From assembly GCA_045807765.1 (NCBI GenBank), contig JBJMGU010000214.1:1-7677 (forward strand): a stretch of DNA of 7,677 nucleotides, written 5' to 3'. Both the position numbers and the translations under genes were made by a program. The notes below the pieces were generated by a model. It searched no databases and was not told the DNA's origin. It was given only the letters and a program-made list of their open reading frames with translations. Position 1 is the first letter of the stretch; the number at the start of each line of letters is the position of its first letter. This document shows, piece by piece, positions 1 through 5,638 of this stretch. The DNA is from DATENM01 sp045807765 (GTDB lineage Bacteria > Acidobacteriota > Blastocatellia > UBA7656).

Positions 1-1226
1 CTACTGATGCGCCGGATGCCTTCGTCAATCATTTCCGGCTGCTGGTTCGAGAAGTTCAAGCGAATGAAGTTGTGCCGCCGCTCGTTGGCGAAGAACGCAT
101 CGCCAGTGACGAATGCGACTTTCTCTTCAAGCGCGTCTTCAAAGACTTCGCGCGCCCTGATCCGCTCAGGCAGTTCGACCCGCAAGAACAGACCGCCTTC
201 GGGCCGCGTCCACTTCGTCCCCGCGGGGAAGTGCGCTTCAATGGCTCGTCGCATCGTCAAACAGCGCTCACCATAGACCCGGCGCAGGTTAGCGATGTGG
301 CCATCATAGTCAAACGTTGCAAGCATGCGGGCGATGGCGCGCTGCTCGACGGTGCAGGTGTGCAGATCGGCGGCCTGCTTGGCGATGACCAGTTGCTGAA
401 TGATCTCGTCCGCCGCGGTCACCCAACCGACACGGATGCCGGGGCTGAGGGTTTTCGAAAACGTCGAAGCGCGAATCACCAAGCCCTCTTTGTCATAGGC
501 CGCCAGCGGCAGCAGGCGTATGCCCATATAGCGCAACTCGCTGTACGGGTCGTCTTCCAGAATCGGCACGCCGTAGCGCCGCGCCAACTCCACCAGATGC
601 TCGCGGCGCTCGGCAGAAAGCGAGGTGCCCTTGGGGTTCGAGAATTCCGAGACGACGTAAATCAGCTTGGGCCGCGAACGCATCAGCGCCGCTTCGACCT
701 GATCCACACGCATGCCATCGTCATCGCTTTCGACCGGCACAAAGCGCGCTTCAAAGCCGCTGAAAGATTGCAGCGCCGCGAGGTAACAGGGATTCTCGAC
801 GATCACTTCGTCGCCAGGATCGAGGAAGATTTTGGCGACCAGATCAATCGCCTGCTGCGAGCCGGTCGTAATCATCACCTGGTCGGCATCGGCCCGGATG
901 CCACACTCGGCAACGCGGCTGGCAATCCACTGGCGCAGCGAGCGCAAGCCTTCGGTCGTGCTGTACTGCATGGCCTGAGCGCCTTCTTCGGCAAAGACCT
1001 GACGGTGGGCTTCGGCAATGGCTTTGACCGGGAAGAGTTCCGGCGCCGGCAAGCCGCCGGCAAAAGAGATGATCTCCGGTTGTTCAGTGACTTTTAAAAT
1101 CTCGCGGACTTCAGACACCAGCATGCGCGACATGCGGCGCGCGAAGCGATAAGGGCTGGGAACGGCTTCAGGCGCTGGCGCAGCAAACGCGGCGGATTCT
1201 TCAAGTGCGGCTAAGGGTAAGATCAT
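1..1226 (-). CDS. LysN-like PLP-dependent aminotransferase (C-terminus cut by window edge)
   Basis: This is a fold-type I aminotransferase of the LysN / 2-aminoadipate transaminase group. It moves an amino group between an amino acid and a 2-oxo acid with pyridoxal phosphate in the cytoplasm. I translated 408 residues from the ATG at 1226 and saw no stop before the edge, so only a few residues are missing (the family is about 400). Visible motifs are FAGGLPAPELFP (55-66), YSTTEG (88-93), TTGSQQAIDL (120-129), FSNPKG (195-200), LEDDPY (223-228), the PLP-binding lysine K258 in STFSKTLSPGIRVGW, and the carboxylate-binding arginine R389 in FIRLNFS. The start is supported by AAGGGAG at 1233-1239, six bases upstream. 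The first 25 or so residues are Ala/Pro-rich and precede the conserved region. It lies 45 bases after the lrp-type gene on the same strand, so it is probably its operon partner and regulatory target. The true substrate (aminoadipate, aromatic or branched-chain) cannot be read from the sequence. Confidence 0.93.
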   Translation of the reverse strand, partial: MILPLAALEESAAFAAPAPEAVPSPYRFARRMSRMLVSEVREILKVTEQPEIISFAGGLPAPELFPVKAIAEAHRQVFAEEGAQAMQYSTTEGLRSLRQWIASRVAECGIRADADQVMITTGSQQAIDLVAKIFLDPGDEVIVENPCYLAALQSFSGFEARFVPVESDDDGMRVDQVEAALMRSRPKLIYVVSEFSNPKGTSLSAERREHLVELARRYGVPILEDDPYSELRYMGIRLLPLAAYDKEGLVIRASTFSKTLSPGIRVGWVTAADEIIQQLVIAKQAADLHTCTVEQRAIARMLATFDYDGHIANLRRVYGERCLTMRRAIEAHFPAGTKWTRPEGGLFLRVELPERIRAREVFEDALEEKVAFVTGDAFFANERRHNFIRLNFSNQQPEMIDEGIRRIS

Positions 1227-1247
1227 CAAGGGCTCCCTTCTGATTTG

Positions 1248-1273
1248 CCAAACTCATCTCTACCAAACTCATC
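1248..1273. repeat. Short direct repeat at the lrp/aminotransferase junction
   Basis: CCAAACTCATC occurs at 1248-1258 and again at 1263-1273, a 15-base period with a 4-base spacer. The second copy overlaps the stop codon of the Lrp-type gene. It looks like a small local tandem duplication, although a weak protein-binding site cannot be excluded. Confidence 0.6.
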
Positions 1274-1757
1274 AACGGCGTTTTTTCGGCGCTTCCTGTT
1301 CATCGCTCGCCGGCTGGATATAGGTGCTCTCCTTGAACGATGACATTACGATGGTGGTCAGTGTGCGAGTGACGCCAGGGACAACGCGCACGGTTTCCGA
1401 GATCAGGCGATCAAGCGTCTCGGTGTTCTCGGTGACGACTTTCAGCAGGTAAGAGTCGGCCCCGGTGACGCGATGGCATTCGAGCACGTCTTTGTGCTGA
1501 ATCATGCGCCGCGAGAATTCTTTGTTGTACTTAGGATGTTCGATGCGGACGCCGATGAAGGCGGTGATGTCTTTGCCGAGCTTGCGGCTGTCAACCCGCG
1601 CCGCATAGCCGATGATGACGCCTTCCTGTTCAAGCTTGCGCAATCGTTCGGCGACGGCAGGCTGTGAGAGGCCAACGGAGTTGGCGATCTCCGATTGGGT
1701 CATGCGCGCGTTACGCTGCAAGAGGTCGAGAATTTTATAATCTATCGGATTTAGCAT
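1272..1757 (-). CDS. Lrp/AsnC-family transcriptional regulator
   Basis: This is a DNA-binding regulator of the feast/famine type, which usually senses an amino acid and controls its metabolism. Its 161 residues match the family length (about 150-165). The N-terminus starts as typical members do (LNPIDYKILDLLQRNAR). A helix-turn-helix occupies about residues 20-41 (TQSEIANSVGLSQPAVAERLRKL), with a hinge (GVIIGYAARVD) after it. The RAM effector and oligomerisation domain covers about 65-145 and contains the RVTGADSYLLKV stretch. A basic KKRR ends the protein. The ATG at 1757 is preceded by AGGA at 1764-1767 with six bases of spacing. It is upstream of, and collinear with, the aminotransferase gene, so it probably controls that gene and its own promoter. 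The effector is unknown. Confidence 0.93.
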   Translation of the reverse strand: MLNPIDYKILDLLQRNARMTQSEIANSVGLSQPAVAERLRKLEQEGVIIGYAARVDSRKLGKDITAFIGVRIEHPKYNKEFSRRMIQHKDVLECHRVTGADSYLLKVVTENTETLDRLISETVRVVPGVTRTLTTIVMSSFKESTYIQPASDEQEAPKKRR

Positions 1758-1790
1758 TCCGATTCCTATATGTTCAAGGTATTCCTGCTC

Positions 1791-1824
1791 ACTCGCCTAG
1801 AATATATCAATGCGGCAGGCGAGT
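1791..1824. promoter_or_regulatory. Inverted repeat framing the lrp promoter (possible operator)
   Basis: ACTCGCCT (1791-1798) and its exact reverse complement AGGCGAGT (1817-1824) are separated by 18 bases. One arm overlaps the -35 hexamer and the other lies just downstream of the -10. The AT-rich AATATATCAAT lies between them. An autoregulatory binding site for the adjacent Lrp-type protein is plausible, but this is inferred from position alone. Confidence 0.5.
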
Positions 1825-1827
1825 CAA
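1799..1827 (-). promoter_or_regulatory. Sigma-70-type promoter of the lrp/aminotransferase operon
   Basis: Read on the minus strand, a -35 TTGACT (1822-1827) is followed by exactly 17 bases and a -10 TATTCT (1799-1804). Transcription would start near 1792, giving a leader of about 35 bases before the ATG at 1757. Confidence 0.75.
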
Positions 1828-1838
1828 TCAGTAAGGTA

Positions 1839-1852
1839 GTTTCACCTGAAAC
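1839..1852. repeat. GTTTCA-N2-TGAAAC inverted repeat between lrp and truA
   Basis: Six-base arms (1839-1844 and 1847-1852) are separated by CC. The site lies just upstream of the lrp -35 box and well upstream of truA. The same arm sequence recurs in the surE leader region at 4943-4966 with a wider spacer, which suggests a shared binding site or coincidence. Confidence 0.4.
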
Positions 1853-1899
1853 CCTTATCGGCAGCGCGAAAGGATAGCTGTGAAATTCTTTTCGAGCGG

Positions 1900-1928
1900 T
1901 TGACATCGCGGCGGGCCTCGCGCAATCT
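1900..1928 (+). promoter_or_regulatory. Possible truA promoter
   Basis: A consensus -35 TTGACA sits at 1900-1905, but the hexamer 17 bases downstream (CAATCT, 1923-1928) is a poor -10. Only the -35 is convincing, so the assignment is tentative. Confidence 0.3.
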
Positions 1929-1946
1929 CTAGCCGGAGCTGGTTAC

Positions 1947-2768
1947 ATGCGAAAGACCACAAGGCTAATAAACTGGAAGCTGACGATTGAATATGATGGC
2001 ACGCGCTATTACGGATGGCAGGAGCAGATTGGCGCGAGGACAGTCGCAGGCGAAGTACGCCGCGCCGCCGAAACGTTTTTGGATCAACCGGCAGACCTGC
2101 TCGGCGCCGGACGCACAGATGCCGGGGTGCATGCGCTGGGGCAGGTGGCGCGGTTGCGCGCCACGCGCCATGTGAAGCCGCTTGAATTACATCGGGGATT
2201 GAATGACCACCTGCCGCCGGATATCAACCTCCTGCGCGTCGAAGAAGCGGCTGGTCACTTTGATCCGCGGCGTGACGCCAAGTCGCGCTATTACCTTTAT
2301 CAAATCTCAATGCGGCGCACAGCTTTTGCCAAGAAAGCGGTCTGGTGGGTTAAAGACAGACTTGATGTTGAGGCGATGCAGCGTACAAGCGCCCTGCTGG
2401 TCGGACGGCATGATTTTGCGCGCTTTTGCGACAAGCGCGCCGCCGAGCAGTCCACCCTCGTCGTTGTCGAGCACGCCGAGCTTGGCGTTGAAGGCGACTT
2501 GATCCTCTTCCGCATCGGTGCGTCACATTTCTTGTGGAAGATGGTGCGGCGCATTACCGGAGCGCTCGTCGAAGTCGGGCGCGGCCAATTAAGTGGCGAC
2601 CAATTCCTAACCCTGCTTAATAGTCCTGCATCAGATCGAAGGCCGCCGGTCTTTGACGTCGCGGCGCACACCGCGCCACCTTCGGGGCTATTTCTTGAGC
2701 GAGTCGTCTATCAAGGCGAACGGCCTCCGGGGGCGCTCGCGCCGGCTATTGCAGTCGGGCATCTGTGA
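1947..2768 (+). CDS. truA: tRNA pseudouridine(38-40) synthase TruA
   Basis: TruA isomerises uridines 38-40 in the anticodon arm of many tRNAs to pseudouridine in the cytoplasm. The 273-residue length matches the family (E. coli TruA is 270). Visible motifs are EYDGTRYYGWQ (15-25), the catalytic motif GAGRTDAGVHALGQVA (53-68) with nucleophile D58, SRYYLYQI (113-120) with the conserved active-site tyrosine, GRHDFARF (153-160), FLWKMVRRITGALVEVGRG (195-213), and a C-terminal APPSGLFLERVVY (243-255). The ATG at 1947 has GGAG at 1935-1938 with eight bases of spacing. An internal ATG further in would remove the EYDG strand. The gene diverges from the lrp operon and converges on dedA, with 29 bases between the two stop codons and no hairpin terminator visible there. 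Confidence 0.97.
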   Translation: MRKTTRLINWKLTIEYDGTRYYGWQEQIGARTVAGEVRRAAETFLDQPADLLGAGRTDAGVHALGQVARLRATRHVKPLELHRGLNDHLPPDINLLRVEEAAGHFDPRRDAKSRYYLYQISMRRTAFAKKAVWWVKDRLDVEAMQRTSALLVGRHDFARFCDKRAAEQSTLVVVEHAELGVEGDLILFRIGASHFLWKMVRRITGALVEVGRGQLSGDQFLTLLNSPASDRRPPVFDVAAHTAPPSGLFLERVVYQGERPPGALAPAIAVGHL

Positions 2769-2797
2769 TGGTCGCAGCTCGTCTTTGGCAGGCAAAT

Positions 2798-3469
2798 CTA
2801 ATGACGCGCGGGTTCGGTCTCTTTGGCCTTTTCGACCGCAGTCGTTGAGCGGGCGTTCTTCAGATGACGCCACACCCACCAGGCCGCGCCGGCGACGAGC
2901 AGTATGCCGATGACGAAGTCAAAGCGGTGGAACCACGCTTTCAGCGTCTCGTTCTTGTCCCACTGCTCGCCGAGCTTCTGACCGACGTAGGCCAGGCCGA
3001 TGCACCAGGGCAGCGAGCCAAGAAAGGTGTAGACGATGAAGCGTGTCAGGTTCATACGGGCAACGCCGGCAGGGAAGGCGATGAACGTGCGCACCACGGG
3101 CAGCAAGCGGCTGGCGAAAACGATGATCTCGCCATACTTCTGAAACCAGCGATCCGCGAGGTCGAGATCGTGATGTGAGACAAGAATATAGCGGCCATAC
3201 TTTTCGATTAGCGGGCGACCACCATACAGCCCGATATAGTAGGCGATTATCGAGCCGAGGACGCAGCCCACAGCCCCGGCCACCCCGACCCACCAGAGGT
3301 TGAAGCGGCCCGTGTAAACCAGGTAGCCCGAAAACGGCATGATAATTTCTGAGGGAAGCGGAATGCATGCCGACTCAATAGCCATTAACAAGACCACGCC
3401 CGCGTAGCCGAGCGACGAAATTACCGCCACAATAATGCCGGAAAGAAACTCGATAATCTTTGCGATCAC
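2798..3469 (-). CDS. DedA/SNARE-associated (VTT) family membrane protein
   Basis: This is a polytopic inner-membrane protein of the DedA family. Members are linked to undecaprenyl-phosphate or phospholipid flipping and to proton-motive-force maintenance. I place the start at the GTG at 3469 because GGAG (3475-3478) precedes it by five bases. This gives 223 residues, a normal DedA length, and leaves 14 bases after the pcm stop. The reading frame stays open further upstream but only inside pcm. Hallmarks are the acidic pair E32 and E41 (IESACIPLPSEIIMPFSGYL), a glycine-rich membrane segment around 61-84, the re-entrant FASRLLPVVRTFIAFPAGVARM (118-139) with R121, P124 and R127, and hydrophobic helices near 145-165 and 190-208. 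The C-terminus is charged and cytoplasmic-looking. It is the third gene of the surE-pcm-dedA series and is likely co-translated. Which lipid it handles is unknown. Confidence 0.92.
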   Translation of the reverse strand: MIAKIIEFLSGIIVAVISSLGYAGVVLLMAIESACIPLPSEIIMPFSGYLVYTGRFNLWWVGVAGAVGCVLGSIIAYYIGLYGGRPLIEKYGRYILVSHHDLDLADRWFQKYGEIIVFASRLLPVVRTFIAFPAGVARMNLTRFIVYTFLGSLPWCIGLAYVGQKLGEQWDKNETLKAWFHRFDFVIGILLVAGAAWWVWRHLKNARSTTAVEKAKETEPARH

Positions 3470-3483
3470 ACTGTCTCCGTTGC

Positions 3484-4161
3484 TCAGGCTTGCCAGCCGT
3501 AGCGGCCAATCAGTTTCACGAACATGCATTGTCCGTGGTTCTCGCGGACGATGCCTTGTTCGGTGCGGATGATGCGAATTAAAGTCTGTTGTTCGGTGTC
3601 GCCGATAGGAATGACCAGCCGCCCGCCGATGGCCAGTTGCTGGACGAGCGGTTCGGGTACTTCCGGGCCGCCGGCGGCAACCAGGATGCCCTCGTAGGGG
3701 GCGTGCTCGCTCCAGCCGATGGTGCCGTCGAACCACTTCACAGTGGCGTTGTAACAGCCGAGCCGCCGGATGTTGGCTTGTGCGCTGCGCGCCAGGTCGC
3801 TGAGGCGCTCAAGCGCAAAGACGCGCCCGGCGACCGCCGACAGCACGGCGGTTTGATAGCCTGAGCCCGCGCCGATCTCTAGCACCGCCGAGTCCTGATT
3901 GACTTCAAGCAACTCGGTCATTCGTGCCACCATGTAGGGTTGCGATATGGTCTGCTCCTGGCCGATGGGCAGCGCGTGGTCGCCATAAGCCTGCGCCTCG
4001 AACGCCTCGGGAACGAACCAGTGGCGCGGGATTTCGGCCATCGCTTTCAAAACGCGCTCGTCGCGGATGCCACGCTGGCGCAGTAGCTCAATCATTTTCG
4101 AGCGGTGCGACGCGTAGAGGCTGGCACTGTAAGAGTCGTTGCGTGGGCGATTTGATCTCAT
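3484..4161 (-). CDS. pcm: Protein-L-isoaspartate(D-aspartate) O-methyltransferase
   Basis: This enzyme methylates the side-chain carboxylate of abnormal L-isoaspartyl residues with S-adenosylmethionine, starting repair of aged proteins. It has 225 residues, against 208 for E. coli Pcm; the excess is an N-terminal extension of roughly 20 residues (RSNRPRNDSYSASLYASHRSK). The family signature ALPIGQEQTISQPYMVARMTELL (63-85) carries the conserved active-site S73. SAM-binding motif I is VLEIGAGSGYQTAVL (93-107), followed by the acidic E118 in RVFALERL. The end LIGRYGW is typical. The ATG at 4161 overlaps the surE stop as ATGA, so translation is probably coupled. No good Shine-Dalgarno precedes it. 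An internal ATG at residue 23 (MIELLRQRGI) would give the minimal Pcm length but loses the overlap. Neighbouring surE and pcm are a classic stress-survival pair in many bacteria. Confidence 0.96.
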   Translation of the reverse strand: MRSNRPRNDSYSASLYASHRSKMIELLRQRGIRDERVLKAMAEIPRHWFVPEAFEAQAYGDHALPIGQEQTISQPYMVARMTELLEVNQDSAVLEIGAGSGYQTAVLSAVAGRVFALERLSDLARSAQANIRRLGCYNATVKWFDGTIGWSEHAPYEGILVAAGGPEVPEPLVQQLAIGGRLVIPIGDTEQQTLIRIIRTEQGIVRENHGQCMFVKLIGRYGWQA

Positions 4162-4922
4162 TGCGGTACGTTGCCGAGAACGGCTTCCCAGTCGCGTTCT
4201 CTGATTTGATCGAGGGCGCGGTAATCGGTCATGTCTGTGCGCAGCGGCGTGATCGAAACCAGTCGGTGGCGCAAGGCTTCGTAATCCGTGCCTTTCTCTT
4301 CGTTCCAGGTCAGCGACTCTTCGCCGATCCAGTAGTACTTGCGCTGCCGCGGGTCTGTGCCTTCAATGATGGTCGGGTGAATGATCTTTGTGCCTTGTCG
4401 GGTGAGGCGCACGCCTTGAACCGGGCCGGGCGGGACGTTGACATTTAAGATCGTCCCCTGCGGCAAGCCATCGTTTAGCACGCGCTCGGCAAGTTCAGCC
4501 GCGAAGCGCGCCGCATGGCTGAAATCGAACTCGACGCGCTGCACCAGACTGAAGGCGATGCCCGGCAGTCCGTACATCGTCGCTTCAAGCGCGCCGGCAA
4601 CGGTTCCCGAATAGCTGACATCATCGCCGAGATTGCCGCCGCGATTGATCCCCGAAACGACAAGCTGCGGCGGCGCGGCTTTGAGGATGTGATTCATCGC
4701 CAGGGTGACGCAATCGGTCGGCGTCCCGTCAACGGCGTAGTGCCGATCATCAATCTGTTCGATGCGCAGCGGACGCATGAGAGTGAGCGAATGCGACGCC
4801 GCGCTCATCTCGTGCGCTGGCGCGACGACATAGATATCGCCGAGCGGTTGCAAGGCTTCGGCAAGCGCGATGATACCCTTCGAATGAATGCCGTCATCGT
4901 TCGTAACCAGTATTTTGGGCAT
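4158..4922 (-). CDS. surE: 5'/3'-nucleotidase SurE
   Basis: SurE is a metal-dependent phosphatase that dephosphorylates nucleoside 5'- and 3'-monophosphates and is tied to stationary-phase survival. From the ATG at 4922 it has 254 residues, the usual SurE length. The N-terminal MPKILVTNDDGIHSKGI has the metal ligands D9 and D10. APAHEMSAASHSLTL carries the conserved serine-rich loop, VDGTPTDCVTLAM the TPTDC motif, and VSGINRGGNLGDDVSYSGTVAGA the conserved asparagine ligand (N96) with the SGTVGAA-like helix. An in-frame TTG at 4931 would add three residues. I prefer the ATG because SurE proteins begin M-x-ILxxNDDG. Neither start has a Shine-Dalgarno, and the bases just before the ATG read CCACCT. 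The gene heads surE-pcm-dedA and has its own promoter at 4969-4997. Its stop codon overlaps the pcm start. Confidence 0.96.
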   Translation of the reverse strand: MPKILVTNDDGIHSKGIIALAEALQPLGDIYVVAPAHEMSAASHSLTLMRPLRIEQIDDRHYAVDGTPTDCVTLAMNHILKAAPPQLVVSGINRGGNLGDDVSYSGTVAGALEATMYGLPGIAFSLVQRVEFDFSHAARFAAELAERVLNDGLPQGTILNVNVPPGPVQGVRLTRQGTKIIHPTIIEGTDPRQRKYYWIGEESLTWNEEKGTDYEALRHRLVSITPLRTDMTDYRALDQIRERDWEAVLGNVPQ

Positions 4923-4942
4923 AGGTGGCAAAAATGAAATGG

Positions 4943-4966
4943 CGTTTCAGTCCTTTATCTGAAACG
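4943..4966. repeat. 8-bp perfect inverted repeat between surE and the nuclease gene
   Basis: CGTTTCAG (4943-4950) and CTGAAACG (4959-4966) form a perfect stem with an 8-base loop. On the minus strand it lies immediately after the surE -10 box, so it would be either an operator or a hairpin at the very 5' end of the surE mRNA. The loop there reads ATAAAGGA. On the plus strand it lies just upstream of the nuclease -10 box. No T-run follows on either strand, so it is not an intrinsic terminator. Confidence 0.6.
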
Positions 4967-4967
4967 G

Positions 4968-4976
4968 TATTATACT
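4968..4976 (+). promoter_or_regulatory. Possible -10 of the nuclease gene (leaderless)
   Basis: On the plus strand TATTAT (4968-4973) and TATACT (4971-4976) overlap the surE -10. TATACT ends seven bases before the ATG at 4984, so transcription would begin at or next to the start codon. No Shine-Dalgarno is present, which agrees with a leaderless message. No good -35 was found. Confidence 0.4.
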
Positions 4977-4997
4977 TTCCGCAATGAAGTCAGTCGA
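4969..4997 (-). promoter_or_regulatory. Promoter of surE-pcm-dedA
   Basis: On the minus strand a perfect -10 TATAAT (4969-4974) lies 17 bases after TCGACT (4992-4997), which matches four of six -35 positions. Transcription would start near 4962, about 40 bases before the surE ATG. The -35 lies inside the first codons of the divergent nuclease gene. Confidence 0.65.
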
Positions 4998-5628
4998 GTG
5001 CAAAAACTGCGGCAAGCACACGCTGAAATCCGTCACGAGGTATAATGAGTCTCTCAAGAACGGTTGGAACTTCTTCTGCTCACGCGCGTGTCGCTACGGC
5101 TACCAAGAAAAGGGAACAGCGGCTCTGTGCGCGAATTGTCAAAGGCCAATTCGTAAGACGCCCGCCGAGATACGGAAGACCAAACGCCACGTCTTCTGTT
5201 CAAAGTCCTGCGCGGCGTCGTTTAACAACAGGCACAAAGAACATGGGTGCAGGCGTTCAAGGCTGGAAGAGTATATCGAGCAGCGGCTGATTCAGGAGTT
5301 ACCGGGTCTCGCTTTTACTTGCAATTCGTTTGATGTGATTGGTGCAGAACTGGACTTTTATTTTCCTGAGTTGAAATTAGCCATAGAGGTCAACGGTATC
5401 CTGCATTACAAACCGATATATGGCTTAGCAAAGCTCAGTAGGATTCAACAAAGCGACCGCTATAAAGCCGAATCCTGCCGGAGCCAGAATATCGCTCTTT
5501 ATATCTTAGATGTCTCAAGGGAAGTCAGTTACACAAAAACAATGAGGGGAAAATACTGGCGGATTGTTAAGGAATTAGTCACTTCAAAAGTCGAAGCGTG
5601 CAGGTCACACCACGTGCAGGTTCCTTAA
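4984..5628 (+). CDS. Zinc-knuckle protein with Vsr-like/EDxHD nuclease domain (probable free-standing homing-type endonuclease)
   Basis: The 214-residue protein has two parts. The N-terminal half holds two Zn-binding units, CKNC (6-9) with FCSRAC (C32, C36), and CANC (49-52) with FCSKSC (C72, C76). These resemble the FCS-type treble clefs that bind DNA. The C-terminal half resembles the DUF559/Vsr-like end of the PD-(D/E)xK nucleases: RSRLEEYIEQRL with E95/E96, ELDFYFPELKLAIEVNG with D124 and E135-V-N137, LHY with H141, QQSDRYKAESC with D158, then the strand IALYILDVS. The spacing of E, D, H and D fits the EDxHD homing endonuclease family. From memory, similar proteins occur in phages and assorted bacterial genomes. 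Positions 5341-5580 have 101 G+C in 240 bases (42%), far below surE. It faces the opposite way to every neighbour and splits a housekeeping series, which suggests recent acquisition. Restriction or repair nuclease is the alternative. The target is unknown. Confidence 0.75.
   Translation: MKSVECKNCGKHTLKSVTRYNESLKNGWNFFCSRACRYGYQEKGTAALCANCQRPIRKTPAEIRKTKRHVFCSKSCAASFNNRHKEHGCRRSRLEEYIEQRLIQELPGLAFTCNSFDVIGAELDFYFPELKLAIEVNGILHYKPIYGLAKLSRIQQSDRYKAESCRSQNIALYILDVSREVSYTKTMRGKYWRIVKELVTSKVEACRSHHVQVP
5597..5621. repeat. Direct repeat in the 3' end of the nuclease gene
   Basis: CGTGCAGGT occurs at 5597-5605 and 5613-5621, a 16-base period, inside the last codons of the nuclease gene. Confidence 0.45.
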
Positions 5629-5638
5629 CTTGTGACCT
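5602..5638. repeat. 8-bp inverted repeat between nuclease gene and tRNA-Pro
   Basis: AGGTCACA (5602-5609) and TGTGACCT (5631-5638) are exact reverse complements separated by 21 bases. They span the nuclease stop codon and end one base before the tRNA discriminator base. There is no T-tract on either strand, so an ordinary intrinsic terminator is unlikely. It could help end one of the two converging transcripts or mark the border of the inserted gene. Confidence 0.4.

Noticed and set aside
72..1097. Long open frame on the plus strand opposite the aminotransferase
   Set aside because: The minus-strand frame carries the full set of aminotransferase motifs. The plus-strand translation resembles no known family and is a codon-bias shadow in GC-rich DNA.
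3470..3736. N-terminal extension of the dedA frame to a start inside pcm
   Set aside because: The extra 89 residues are Arg/His/Pro-rich, overlap pcm out of frame and lack membrane character, while the GTG at 3469 has a good Shine-Dalgarno.
4515..4937. Plus-strand open frame opposite surE
   Set aside because: It is antisense to well-conserved SurE motifs and shows no recognisable domain.
5041..5046. TATAAT on the plus strand inside the nuclease gene
   Set aside because: There is no partner -35 and no gene start suitably downstream; it is expected by chance in an AT-richer gene.
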